Made by a program: the position numbers and the translations under genes. This document shows positions 24,706 through 33,601 of a stretch of 34,839 nucleotides of DNA, one piece after another; the stretch's first letter is position 1; the number at the start of each line of letters is the position of its first letter. A model generated the notes under the pieces. The model was not told the origin of the DNA, did no database searches, and saw only the letters and a program-made list of their open reading frames with translations. The stretch is from Actinomycetota bacterium (GTDB taxonomy: Bacteria > Actinomycetota > Actinomycetes > Nanopelagicales > Nanopelagicaceae), in assembly GCA_009699795.1 (NCBI GenBank), contig WLNK01000002.1:1-34839 (forward strand), read 5' to 3'.

Positions 24706-25430
24706 TTCTTAGTTAACTCCAGCGCTTGGGCAAGTGTGAAAGCACCGGCATATAAAGCTTTACCAACAATGGCGCCTTCAACTCCAGTTGCGACCATAGA
24801 AGAAAGTGCAGCGATATCTTCCAGTGATGAAATTCCACCGCTAGCAACGACCGGTTTTTTTGTGACGGAGCAGACCTCTTTTAAAAGTTCCAAGTTCGGC
24901 CCTTTTAAAGTGCCATCTTTCGTTACATCCGTTACGACATAACGTGCACAACCATCGCGTTCTAGTCGCTGGATGGTTTCGAAAAGATCGCCACCCTCTT
25001 TCGTCCATCCACGCGCAGCTAAAACATGACCACGAACATCTAACCCAACAGCAATACGATCACCGTATTGACTAATTACACGAGAAGTCCACTCTGGATT
25101 TTCAAGCGCTGCTGTTCCTAAGTTCACTCGCGCGCAACCTGTAGCAAGTGCGCGCGCTAAAGATTGGTCATCTCGGATCCCGCCTGAAAGCTCCACTTTA
25201 ATATCGAGGGCACCAACAACATGAGCTAGTAGATCAATATTTTCGCCTCTTCCAAAAGCTGCATCCAAATCAACTAAGTGCAGCCATTCTGCTCCGGCGC
25301 TTTGAAACTCAAGGGCAACTTCTAACGGTGCTCCGTAGATACTTTCTTTATCTATTTCACCCTGGACTAAGCGAACAGCTCGTCCATCTTTTACATCGAC
25401 AGCAGGCAGAAGCTCGAGATATTTACTCAC
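24702..25430 (-). CDS. priA: Bifunctional ProFAR/PRA isomerase PriA (HisA with TrpF activity)
   Basis: 242 aa TIM barrel from the GTG at 25430, whose GTGA overlaps the hisH stop; a TTG at 25445 adds five residues but has no better ribosome site (GGTGG precedes the GTG). Acid/base Asp12 (LPAVDV) and Asp168 (VVTDVTKDGT) are present. The sequence follows mycobacterial PriA closely, including Arg20, the ELSGGIRDD loop and Arg140-Gly-Trp142, matching the Arg143/Trp145 pair that lets M. tuberculosis PriA act on both substrates. It therefore probably serves histidine and tryptophan synthesis, explaining the missing trpF in this his-trp operon. Confidence 0.95.
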   Translation of the reverse strand: MSKYLELLPAVDVKDGRAVRLVQGEIDKESIYGAPLEVALEFQSAGAEWLHLVDLDAAFGRGENIDLLAHVVGALDIKVELSGGIRDDQSLARALATGCARVNLGTAALENPEWTSRVISQYGDRIAVGLDVRGHVLAARGWTKEGGDLFETIQRLERDGCARYVVTDVTKDGTLKGPNLELLKEVCSVTKKPVVASGGISSLEDIAALSSMVATGVEGAIVGKALYAGAFTLAQALELTKK

Positions 25431-26029
25431 AGTGATTCCACCCAATTCTTAATTAACTTCAACCCAGCCGCTCCAGATTTCTCAGGGTGAAATTGCGTTG
25501 CCGCAACTGGTCCATCTTCAACAGCTGCGAGTATTTTCTCGCCATATGTTGACCATGCTTGAGACTTACCGACTGCGTTCTTTGCTGCATAACTATGAAC
25601 AAAGTAAAAAGATTCTTTTTCTACCCCTTTAAAAAGAGTGGAGTTTCCTACGATATCCACGGTATTCCAGCCCATGTGCGGGAGAACTGGTGCGTTAATT
25701 TTTGTGATGCTTTCTTGCCAAATTCCAACACCTTTATTTAGCTCCGCCCCTGCGTGTTCATCGCCATCACGAAAAAGTATTTGCATCCCGACGCAAATTC
25801 CTAGCGTTGCATTTCCGGCCTCTTTACGCTTTCTAACAATGTCATCTCCCCCGACGCTCATGAGTCCGCGCATACAGGCGGCAAATGCGCCGACTCCCGG
25901 TACAACTAAACCTTTAGCTGAAAGTGCAACGCTTGAATCTCGAGTTACAACAACATCTGCTCCGCTTGCTTCAAATGCTCTCTGGGCAGAGCGAAGATTT
26001 CCGGATCCGTAATCGAGAATTGCAATCAA
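25427..26029 (-). CDS. hisH: Imidazole glycerol phosphate synthase glutaminase subunit
   Basis: 200 aa class I glutamine amidotransferase delivering ammonia to HisF. The catalytic triad is Cys79 (TLGICVGMQ), His181 and Glu183 (QFHPEKSG); the N-terminus IAILDYGSGNLRS is typical. It begins two bases after the hisB stop and ends overlapping priA by four bases. HisH and HisF are separated only by priA, so subunit amounts should be matched. Confidence 0.98.
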   Translation of the reverse strand: MIAILDYGSGNLRSAQRAFEASGADVVVTRDSSVALSAKGLVVPGVGAFAACMRGLMSVGGDDIVRKRKEAGNATLGICVGMQILFRDGDEHAGAELNKGVGIWQESITKINAPVLPHMGWNTVDIVGNSTLFKGVEKESFYFVHSYAAKNAVGKSQAWSTYGEKILAAVEDGPVAATQFHPEKSGAAGLKLIKNWVESL

Positions 26030-26031
26030 CG

Positions 26032-26619
26032 TTAGAGAGAACCCTTAGTTGATGGAACTCCTGCAATTCCACCATCAAGTTTGACTGCATCACGAAGTGC
26101 TCGCGCAACGGCTTTAAATTGTGCTTCGAATACGTGATGTGCGTTTCGTCCCTCAAGGACTCTTACATGTAGTGCGATGCGCGCTTCGGCAACTATCGAC
26201 TCCCAAATGTGACGTCCGAGTGTGGTATCGAAAGTACCGATAAGTTCAACAATTTCTGGTTGACGATGTACCAAATACGGACGTCCCGATAAATCGACTG
26301 CGGCTTGTACTAAAACTTCATCAAGGGGAACCATCGCATCACCAAAACGTCTAATGCCAATTTTGTCGCCAAGAGCTTCACGAAGAGCTTGGCCGAATGC
26401 AAGAGATGTATCTTCAACTGTGTGATGGGAATCCACATCAACATCTCCAGTTGTCTTCACTGTGAGATTAAATCCTGAGTGCTTTCCTAATTGAGAGAGC
26501 ATATGGTCAAAAAAGGGAACTCCCGTATCAACGGAGATTGTGCCTTCACCATCAAGGTTAAGTTCGACAAGAACATGCGATTCTTTTGTCTTTCGTTCAA
26601 CGCGTGCAGTTCTCATCAT
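26032..26619 (-). CDS. hisB: Imidazoleglycerol-phosphate dehydratase
   Basis: 195 aa, Mn-dependent dehydratase of histidine synthesis. The two metal-binding repeats are visible: FFDHML with DSHHTVEDT, and GRNAHHVFEAQFKA. Single-function, without the HisB-N phosphatase of enterobacteria. I placed the start at the ATG at 26619: its ATGA overlaps the hisC stop and GGAGAG lies just upstream. An ATG at 26637 adds six residues (MSEWRE) but overlaps hisC by 22 bases and has a weaker context. Confidence 0.96.
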   Translation of the reverse strand: MMRTARVERKTKESHVLVELNLDGEGTISVDTGVPFFDHMLSQLGKHSGFNLTVKTTGDVDVDSHHTVEDTSLAFGQALREALGDKIGIRRFGDAMVPLDEVLVQAAVDLSGRPYLVHRQPEIVELIGTFDTTLGRHIWESIVAEARIALHVRVLEGRNAHHVFEAQFKAVARALRDAVKLDGGIAGVPSTKGSL

Positions 26620-27722
26620 TTCTCTCCATTCAGACATTTTTTAAGCGCTTCTATAAATTTCTTGTTCTCAGCATCGTTGCCGATTGTCATCCGTATATAA
26701 CCCGATAATCCCACATCTCTGATCAGAACACCTCGATCTAACATCATCTGCCAAAGTTGTGGCGCGGGAATATCAAATCCAGTGAAGAGAATGAAATTTG
26801 CAGAGCTCGGAACAACCTTGAGTCCTAGCGCTTCGACTTCGGCAACAACCTTTTTCCTAGAGTCAATAAGTTTCGAAACGGTTGCCAGAAGCTCAGTCCG
26901 ATGTTCAAGTGCAACTTCAGCTGCTGCTTGAGTCAACGCACTTAAGTGATACGGCAATCTTACGAGAAATAGCGCTTCTACTAACTCTGGATTAGCAATT
27001 AAATATCCAAGCCGCGCCCCAGCAAATGCGAATGCTTTACTCATGGTGCGAACTACGACAACGTTTGGAAATTTATTGACGAGGGTGACAGCGGATTCTT
27101 CTTCATCAAATTCAGCGTACGCCTCGTCAACTATTAATAATCCTTCTACGTTCTTAGTCGCCTCTGCCATGACTCTTATTTCGGCGAGAGAAACTTTCGT
27201 GCCCGTTGGGTTATTTGGGGTTGTTATGAAGGTGAGCGCCGGACAAAGTTGCTGAACTTGTCGTGATGCCACATCAATATCAAGTGTGAAATCTGGGCGA
27301 CGTCCTCCGTCGTGCCAATCAACACCAACCACCTTTGCAATCAGAGGATGCATCGAATAAGAAGGTGTAAAACCAAGAGTAGGTCTCGCGCCAAATGCAA
27401 GGTAAAGACTCTGAATGATTTCGTTACTGCCATTGGCAGCCCAGACGTTTTCAACTCCAAAAGAGGTAGCAGATTGCTCGTTAATAAATTCGGCAAGCTT
27501 TGCGCGAAGAACAGTGGCATCTCTATCTGGATATCGATTTAAAGTAGCTGCGACATGTGCAACTCGCTTAGTAATCGCTTCCACTAAAGCAGGTGAAGGC
27601 GCATAAGGATTTTCATTGGTATTGAGTGTGGCCTCTGCAGGTACTTGGGGTGCTCCATATGGAGAAAGCGCAGCTAAATCTTTGCGAAGTGGCAACCATG
27701 ATGGCCATTGCTTTTGACTCAT
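26616..27722 (-). CDS. hisC: Histidinol-phosphate aminotransferase
   Basis: 368 aa PLP fold-type I aminotransferase; glutamate + imidazole acetol phosphate to histidinol phosphate. Lys229 in TMSKAFAFAGARLGY forms the PLP Schiff base; TTPNNPTG and DEAYAEF are the cofactor-binding segments; the N-terminal LNTNENPYAPSP marks the HisC family. It overlaps hisD (ATGA) and hisB by four bases each. Some actinobacterial HisC enzymes also act on aromatic keto acids, which cannot be judged here. Confidence 0.97.
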   Translation of the reverse strand: MSQKQWPSWLPLRKDLAALSPYGAPQVPAEATLNTNENPYAPSPALVEAITKRVAHVAATLNRYPDRDATVLRAKLAEFINEQSATSFGVENVWAANGSNEIIQSLYLAFGARPTLGFTPSYSMHPLIAKVVGVDWHDGGRRPDFTLDIDVASRQVQQLCPALTFITTPNNPTGTKVSLAEIRVMAEATKNVEGLLIVDEAYAEFDEEESAVTLVNKFPNVVVVRTMSKAFAFAGARLGYLIANPELVEALFLVRLPYHLSALTQAAAEVALEHRTELLATVSKLIDSRKKVVAEVEALGLKVVPSSANFILFTGFDIPAPQLWQMMLDRGVLIRDVGLSGYIRMTIGNDAENKKFIEALKKCLNGEK

Positions 27723-29041
27723 TGATTTTCCAGTCGCGCAGTCATAGCTTCACCGTGAGCTGGGAGATCTTCCGACTTTGCAAGGGTTACTACAGTTTCT
27801 GCAATTTCCTTAAATGCGCTTTCACTGTACTCAATAAAATGCAACCCTCGCAAGAAAGTTTGCACCGATAAACCACTGCTGTGGCAGGCACATCCACCCG
27901 TTGGAAGAACGTGATTTGAACCGGCTGAATAGTCTCCGAGTGAAACTGGAGAAAATCTTCCGATAAAAACTGCGCCAGCATTTCGAATTCTAGCTGCATC
28001 CACTACTGCGTTCTTGGTTTGAATTTCTAAGTGCTCTGCAGCATATGCATTAACGACATCTAAGCCCTGATCAATGGAGTCCACTATTGCGATTGCTGAT
28101 TGCACTCCCTCAAGAGCGGTACGAATTCGTTCGCTGTGTTTAGTTTTTGGAACTCGTGATTGAAGTTCTTTGACAACCTCATCTGCTAACTCTGCAGATG
28201 TTGTGACAAGAACCGCAGCAGCAATGACATCGTGCTCTGCTTGACTAATTAAATCTGTAGCTACATCAGAGGCAATTGCGCTTTCATCAGCCAAAATTGC
28301 AATCTCCGTTGGGCCAGCTTCAGAATCAATACCGATGACTCCGCGGAGGGCGCGTTTTGCAGCCGCAACATAAATATTTCCAGGGCCTGTAACCAAGTCA
28401 CATTTTTCGCAGAGGTTTTTCATGCCATAAGCAAATAGCGCTATTGCTTGAGCTCCTCCAACTGAATAAACCTCGGTGATTCCAAGAAGCGCACATGCGG
28501 CAAGGATGGTTGGGTGCGGAAGTCCTCCAAAATCCTTCTGTGGAGGCGATGCAACTGCAATGCTTCCAACCTTTGCAATTTGTGCAGGGATTACATTCAT
28601 TAATACAGAACTTGGGTAAACAGCTCGCCCACCGGGAACATAAAGACCAACTCGATCGACAGGTACCCACTTCTCGGTAACGCGTCCGCCATCAACAACT
28701 TTTGTGGTTTTCTCACTTCGAACTTGATCGTTGTGAACTTTTTTAATTCGCTCTGCCGAAATTTCTAGGGCAGCACGAACTTTTGGATCCAAATTCGTAA
28801 GAGCTTTCGTTAATTCAATTTCAGGAACTCGAATAGAAGCGGGTTTGACTCCATCAAATTCAAGAGCGAGTTCGATGAGATCACTTTCATCTCCATTTTT
28901 TACTCGAAGCAGAATCGGCTCAATCAACTTCATCGCCGAGGAAATATCAAGTGTGGCCCGAGGCAGTTCGTTCTGATATCCAGATTTGCTGAGCGCGCGT
29001 CCACGTAAATCCACTCTGCGTATCGAAACTGGCTCTGACAT
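27719..29041 (-). CDS. hisD: Histidinol dehydrogenase
   Basis: 440 aa Zn enzyme; two NAD-dependent oxidations of histidinol to histidine. Family blocks are intact: LYVPGGRAVYPSS, VTGPGNIYVAAAKR, SQAEHD (Zn ligands Gln and His), AAEHLEIQ (catalytic Glu-His) and SLGDYSAGSNHVLPTGG. It is the first gene of the long his-trp transcript. TAGACT lies seven bases before the ATG with no Shine-Dalgarno, so translation is probably leaderless and there is no space for a histidine attenuator. Confidence 0.98.
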   Translation of the reverse strand: MSEPVSIRRVDLRGRALSKSGYQNELPRATLDISSAMKLIEPILLRVKNGDESDLIELALEFDGVKPASIRVPEIELTKALTNLDPKVRAALEISAERIKKVHNDQVRSEKTTKVVDGGRVTEKWVPVDRVGLYVPGGRAVYPSSVLMNVIPAQIAKVGSIAVASPPQKDFGGLPHPTILAACALLGITEVYSVGGAQAIALFAYGMKNLCEKCDLVTGPGNIYVAAAKRALRGVIGIDSEAGPTEIAILADESAIASDVATDLISQAEHDVIAAAVLVTTSAELADEVVKELQSRVPKTKHSERIRTALEGVQSAIAIVDSIDQGLDVVNAYAAEHLEIQTKNAVVDAARIRNAGAVFIGRFSPVSLGDYSAGSNHVLPTGGCACHSSGLSVQTFLRGLHFIEYSESAFKEIAETVVTLAKSEDLPAHGEAMTARLENQ

Positions 29042-29048
29042 AGAGCAA

Positions 29049-29054
29049 AGTCTA
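29049..29054 (-). promoter_or_regulatory. -10 box of the his-trp operon, leaderless spacing
   Basis: TAGACT ends seven bases before the hisD ATG, placing +1 on the A of the start codon. No purine-rich ribosome site lies between them. The 66-bp gap to dnaE also holds a TTTGAT / ATCAAA pair around the middle but no clear terminator for dnaE, and no good -35 was found. Confidence 0.5.
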
Positions 29055-29107
29055 CTTGCTCGCTTTTATTTGATGTGAGGAAATTAAGGCGGCGCTAAGC
29101 AATCAAA

Positions 29108-32100
29108 CTAGATGCGCACAAGGCAATCAGGGCCAAGGATTGACTTCAAATCTGCGCTAAGGCTTGGCGATGATGTGACAAGGGCATCAATTTTCAAAGT
29201 CGTGCTCTTTGATTGATCAACTATTTGCAGGTGAACTTCTCGTTTTCCAGGATGTGAACGAAGAATCTCCTTCATCCGATCAATGACCGGAGGTGTTACT
29301 TGAGATTCAGGAATGGAGATGAGAAGAGGACCTACAGGTCCAGATGCAATATCTGGTGTTGACATTTCAAGTGCTGTAAAGCGAACTTGTTCATCTTGCC
29401 TGGTCACACGACCGCGAATAGTCACAACACGATCTTCTGTAAGGGTAAGAGCGTATTGATTATATGTATTCGAGAAGAAGAGAGCCTCAATCGCTCCTTC
29501 AAGATCTTCGATAGTAACGATTGCCCACGATGCGCCCTGCCTTGAAACTTTTCGTTGCACACCAGTTATAAGCCCGCCAATGGTAACTATCCCATCTTGC
29601 ATTCCACCATCATCGAGCAGAGCGCTAATTGACATATCGGTATTAGATCGAAGTACGTGTTCAACTCCAAGCAATGGATGATCCGAGACGTAGAGTCCCA
29701 GCATTTCTCTCTCAAAACTCAAAAGTGTTGATTTATCCCATTCGTGTGACGGAATCTCAATATCAACTCCTGAAACTTCTGAGATGGATTCGCCGCCAAA
29801 CAAATCAAACTGTCCAATAGCTTCTGCGCGCTTACTTTCGATAACTGAATCAATGGCTTCAAGATAGATGCTCATCAAGCCTTTACGCGCATGGTTGAGT
29901 GAATCGAATGCGCCGCCTTTTACAAGTGATTCAATTGTTTTCTTGTTGCAAACCTGAGCATCTACTTTCGCTAAGAAATCACCAAAAGATGTAAATGCCC
30001 CTTTAGAATCGCGAGCCGATTTAATGGAGGCTACAACTCCTTCGCCAACATTTCTGATGGCTGCAAGACCAAAGCGAATATCTTTACCACGAGGGGTGTA
30101 CTCGGCATTGGATTCATTTACATCTGGCGGTAAAACTTTAATTCCCATACGACGACACTCTGAAAGATAAAGAGCTGATTTGTCTTTGTCATCACGGACG
30201 CTAGTTAGCAACGCAGCCATATATTCTGTTGGGAAGTTTGCTTTTAGATAAGCAGTCCAAAATGAAACAACTCCGTATCCAGCGCTGTGTGCGCGGTTAA
30301 ATGCATAATCGGAGAACGGAATAAGAACATCCCAAAGTCGTTTAATTGCAGCATCTCCAAAACCATTTGCTTTCATACCAGCTTCAAAGGGAATGTATTC
30401 CTTATCGAGAATCTCTTTATTTTTCTTTCCCATAGCTTTACGCAGAAGATCTGCACGGCCAAGTGAGAAGCCAGCAACCTTTTGTGCGATAGCCATAACC
30501 TGTTCTTGATAAACAATCAGACCGTAGGTATCGCCCAAAATTTCTGCAAGAGGCTCTGAAAGTTCAGGATGAATTGGTTCGACAGGTTTGCGACCATTTT
30601 TACGATCGGCATAGTTATTGTGCGCGTTTTCACCCATTGGACCTGGTCGATAAAGAGCAATGACCGCGGAAATATCCTCAAAAGAATCTGGGGACATACT
30701 GCGCAAAAGCGCGCGCATCGGACCACCATCAAGTTGGAAGACGCCCAGAGTGTCACCACGTGAGAGAAGTTCGAATGTCTTTTTATCACTCAGTGGTAAA
30801 TCTTCTAAAACTACGTCGATGTTTTGATTCTCTTTGATATTTAAGAGTGCATCATCGAGTACCGAAAGATTTCGAAGTCCCAGAAAATCCATCTTTAAAA
30901 GCCCGGTGGATTCACATGCGCCCATGTCGAATTGCGTAATGATTGCGCCATCTGCTTCGCGGCGATGAATTGGAATGACGTCTAGTAGTGGCTCGCGAGA
31001 GAGAATCACGCCCGCAGCATGCACGCCCCATTGCCGTTTGAGGCCTTCAAGTCCTTTTGCTAAATCAACTACACGTTTGGAATCCGGATCGCTTTCATAA
31101 AGTTGGCGGAACTCTCCGGCCTCGCCATAGCGAGAATCTTTTGAATCAAATACACCGGTGAGTGAAATATCTTTACCCATTACTGATGGCGGGAGAGCCT
31201 TAGTTAATTTTTCTCCAATTACATAAGGATATCCAAGTACTCGCGTGGCATCTTTAATCGACTGTTTAGATTTAATAGTTCCGTAGGTAATGATTTGGGC
31301 AACACGATCTTCGCCATATTTAAGCGTTGCATATCGAATCATCTCCGAGCGACGACGTTCGTCGAAGTCCAAATCGATATCTGGCATTGAAATACGCTCT
31401 GGATTTAGGAATCGCTCAAACAAAAGTCCGTGTTCGATTGGATCCAAACCTGTAATCCCAAGTGCATATGCAACAAGTGAACCAGCTGCAGAGCCACGCC
31501 CAGGTCCTACACGAATACCAACTTTCTTCGCATGTGCAACTAGGTCTGCAACCACAAGAAAGTAACCAGGAAATCCCATTTTGATCATTACATCGAGTTC
31601 ATAATTCAATCGTGCTCGATGATTTTCAGTTGCCTTATCTCCCATCTTTTCAAGGAGTCCGCGAACTGCTTCTTTGCGAAGCCAGGAATCTTCAGTCTCC
31701 CCCGCGGGAACAGCAAAAGCCGGCATGAGGTTTTCACCTTCGCGAAGTTTTACATTGCAACGCTCTGCAATAAGTAAGGTGTTATCGCAAGCCTCTGGAA
31801 TTTCCTTAAATATTTCACGCATCTGCGCAGGGGTTTTAAGATAGAACTCATCGTTATCAAATTTAAATCGTTTAGGGTCTGCAAGAGTCGAACCAGATTG
31901 AACGCAAAGCAGTGCTTCATGTGCTGGAGCGTCTTCGTGGAAAGTGTAGTGAAGGTCGTTGGTTGCAAGCAGCGGAAGTTTTAATTCGCGCCCTAACTTA
32001 AGCAAGTCGGCTTGGACTCGCTTCTCAATATCAATGCCGTGATCCATGACTTCGAGATAGAAATTGTGCGCACCAAAAATGTCTCGATAATCACTCGCAG

Positions 32101-32644
32101 CTTGAAGAGCTTCTTTATACGCACCCATTCTCAAGCGCGTCTGAATTTCTCCTCCCGGACATCCAGTTGTTGCAATGAGACCGTCTGCATATTTTGAAAG
32201 AAGTTCACGATCCATTCGAGGTTTGTAGTAATAACCTTCAAGTGATGCAAGGGATGAAAGTTTAAATAGATTGGCAAGGCCGTGATTATTTTCGGCAAGG
32301 ATTGTCATATGTGTATATGCACCACCACCTGAAACATCATCTTCTCCCCCGCTTGCCCATTGCACGCGCTTCTTTTCGTGGCGGGATTCCGGGGCAACGT
32401 AGGCTTCAATTCCAATAATTGGTTTTACGCCGGCTTTGGTTGCTTGCTTATAAAAATCAAAAGCGCCAAAGACATTGCCGTGATCAGTCATCGCAATGGC
32501 AGGCATTTCTTGGCGAGCTACTTCATTTACTAAATCGCCAACACGAGCGGCTCCATCGAGCATTGAATATTCAGTGTGCACGTGCAAGTGAACAAAGGAG
32601 TCTTTATCGCCTTTTTTGGCGTTAGTTATCTTCTCTTGGCTCAC
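29108..32644 (-). CDS. dnaE: DNA polymerase III alpha subunit, DnaE1 type
   Basis: 1178 aa replicative polymerase. The N-terminal PHP domain (~15-290) keeps the metal ligands: HLHVH, MTDHG, GIEAY, YTHMT, TTGCPGGE and TNDLHYT. In mycobacterial DnaE1 this domain is the proofreading exonuclease, so activity is expected. The polymerase site has PDIDLDFD (Asp ~423/425) and the third Asp in LLKMDFLGLRN (~585). A helix-hairpin-helix region, an OB fold (ITGVQRKVSRQGASWAIV) and the tau-binding tail follow. Start is GTG at 32644, with no Shine-Dalgarno but TAATCT eight bases upstream, again leaderless. Size matches replicative DnaE1 rather than the mutagenic DnaE2. Confidence 0.97.
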   Translation of the reverse strand: MSQEKITNAKKGDKDSFVHLHVHTEYSMLDGAARVGDLVNEVARQEMPAIAMTDHGNVFGAFDFYKQATKAGVKPIIGIEAYVAPESRHEKKRVQWASGGEDDVSGGGAYTHMTILAENNHGLANLFKLSSLASLEGYYYKPRMDRELLSKYADGLIATTGCPGGEIQTRLRMGAYKEALQAASDYRDIFGAHNFYLEVMDHGIDIEKRVQADLLKLGRELKLPLLATNDLHYTFHEDAPAHEALLCVQSGSTLADPKRFKFDNDEFYLKTPAQMREIFKEIPEACDNTLLIAERCNVKLREGENLMPAFAVPAGETEDSWLRKEAVRGLLEKMGDKATENHRARLNYELDVMIKMGFPGYFLVVADLVAHAKKVGIRVGPGRGSAAGSLVAYALGITGLDPIEHGLLFERFLNPERISMPDIDLDFDERRRSEMIRYATLKYGEDRVAQIITYGTIKSKQSIKDATRVLGYPYVIGEKLTKALPPSVMGKDISLTGVFDSKDSRYGEAGEFRQLYESDPDSKRVVDLAKGLEGLKRQWGVHAAGVILSREPLLDVIPIHRREADGAIITQFDMGACESTGLLKMDFLGLRNLSVLDDALLNIKENQNIDVVLEDLPLSDKKTFELLSRGDTLGVFQLDGGPMRALLRSMSPDSFEDISAVIALYRPGPMGENAHNNYADRKNGRKPVEPIHPELSEPLAEILGDTYGLIVYQEQVMAIAQKVAGFSLGRADLLRKAMGKKNKEILDKEYIPFEAGMKANGFGDAAIKRLWDVLIPFSDYAFNRAHSAGYGVVSFWTAYLKANFPTEYMAALLTSVRDDKDKSALYLSECRRMGIKVLPPDVNESNAEYTPRGKDIRFGLAAIRNVGEGVVASIKSARDSKGAFTSFGDFLAKVDAQVCNKKTIESLVKGGAFDSLNHARKGLMSIYLEAIDSVIESKRAEAIGQFDLFGGESISEVSGVDIEIPSHEWDKSTLLSFEREMLGLYVSDHPLLGVEHVLRSNTDMSISALLDDGGMQDGIVTIGGLITGVQRKVSRQGASWAIVTIEDLEGAIEALFFSNTYNQYALTLTEDRVVTIRGRVTRQDEQVRFTALEMSTPDIASGPVGPLLISIPESQVTPPVIDRMKEILRSHPGKREVHLQIVDQSKSTTLKIDALVTSSPSLSADLKSILGPDCLVRI

Positions 32645-32652
32645 AGTTGGAG

Positions 32653-32658
32653 AGATTA
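32653..32658 (-). promoter_or_regulatory. Candidate -10 box for leaderless dnaE
   Basis: TAATCT (TANNNT) ends eight bases before the dnaE GTG, in an 18-bp gap after rluD with no ribosome site. It would let dnaE be transcribed apart from the lspA-rluD genes upstream. Confidence 0.45.
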
Positions 32659-32662
32659 GTCG

Positions 32663-33601
32663 TTACGGAGTTACTGGGTCGGAAAGCAACGCCAAGCAAG
32701 CCTGAAGGTCAGGTGGATATGGAGCACGAAAATTTAGAGGCACTTTCGTCACTGGGTGGTTAAAACGAAGTTCTATAGCGTGAAGCCACGGGCGAGACAT
32801 GAGAAGTTTCTTTCCAAGGACGGGATCTGCTCCGTATGTGGTATCTCCCACAAGCGGATGATTGAGCGCAGAAAAATGAACTCTAATTTGGTGCGTACGT
32901 CCTGTTTCCAGTTCGATCTGTAGTAATGAGACCGCTCTATAAAATTCAATGACCTCGTAATGCGTTATTGATTCTTTTCCATCGGCTACTACAGCGAAGC
33001 GATGATCTTCTTTTGGATGACGATCAATAGGTGCATCGATAGTTCCCGTTGAAGGATCCATGTGGCCCTGAACAAGTGCGTGATAGATCTTTATAACATC
33101 ATGGCTTCTAAACATTTCTTTAAGCGCTGTGTAAGCGCGATCTGTCTTAGCAACAATCATGAGACCGCTCGTTCCAACATCTAAACGGTGCACTATTCCT
33201 GCTCGTTCTGCAGGGCCGGAAGTAGAAACAGTAAAACCGGCTGCAGTCAGCGCACCTACAACTGTTGGACCCATCCATCCAGGACTTGGGTGTGCAGCAC
33301 AACCAACTGGTTTGTCGATCACAATGATGTCTTCATCGTGATAAACAACGGTAAGACCATCAAGTGGCGTAAGTGGAATTGGATCTTGATTAAGTGGAAG
33401 TGGCAATAAGACTTCAATAATCTGCCCGGCAACAACTCGTTCCGATTTTCCCATTGGTTTGCCACTACTTGTGATGTCGCCATCATCTAGCAATCTCACG
33501 ATCGCCGTTCTAGAAAGTCCCAAGACTCGAGTAAGGGCGCTATCAATGCGCTCTCCAGCCACTCCCTCAGGAACGCTTAGCGTGCGAAGTTCGCGCTCCA
33601 T
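32663..33601 (-). CDS. rluD: RluD-type 23S rRNA pseudouridine synthase
   Basis: 312 aa. An S4 RNA-binding domain occupies ~13-70 (GERIDSALTRVLGLSRTAIVR). The RsuA/RluA-family catalytic domain follows, with Asp141 in GIVHRLDVGTSGLMIV, RTHQIRVHF and HPLVGDTTYG. E. coli RluD modifies helix 69 of 23S rRNA; the exact sites in this organism are not shown by sequence. The ATG follows the lspA stop with no spacer, so the lspA-rluD pair is translationally linked, an arrangement widespread in bacteria. dnaE begins 18 bp downstream. Confidence 0.95.
   Translation of the reverse strand: MERELRTLSVPEGVAGERIDSALTRVLGLSRTAIVRLLDDGDITSSGKPMGKSERVVAGQIIEVLLPLPLNQDPIPLTPLDGLTVVYHDEDIIVIDKPVGCAAHPSPGWMGPTVVGALTAAGFTVSTSGPAERAGIVHRLDVGTSGLMIVAKTDRAYTALKEMFRSHDVIKIYHALVQGHMDPSTGTIDAPIDRHPKEDHRFAVVADGKESITHYEVIEFYRAVSLLQIELETGRTHQIRVHFSALNHPLVGDTTYGADPVLGKKLLMSRPWLHAIELRFNHPVTKVPLNFRAPYPPDLQACLALLSDPVTP

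Noticed and set aside
25431..25445. Longer priA start at TTG 25445
   Set aside because: The GTG at 25430 gives the GTGA overlap common in this operon, a better-placed ribosome site and the usual family N-terminus.
26620..26637. Longer hisB start at ATG 26637
   Set aside because: It would overlap hisC by 22 bases; ATG 26619 makes an ATGA junction and has GGAGAG upstream.
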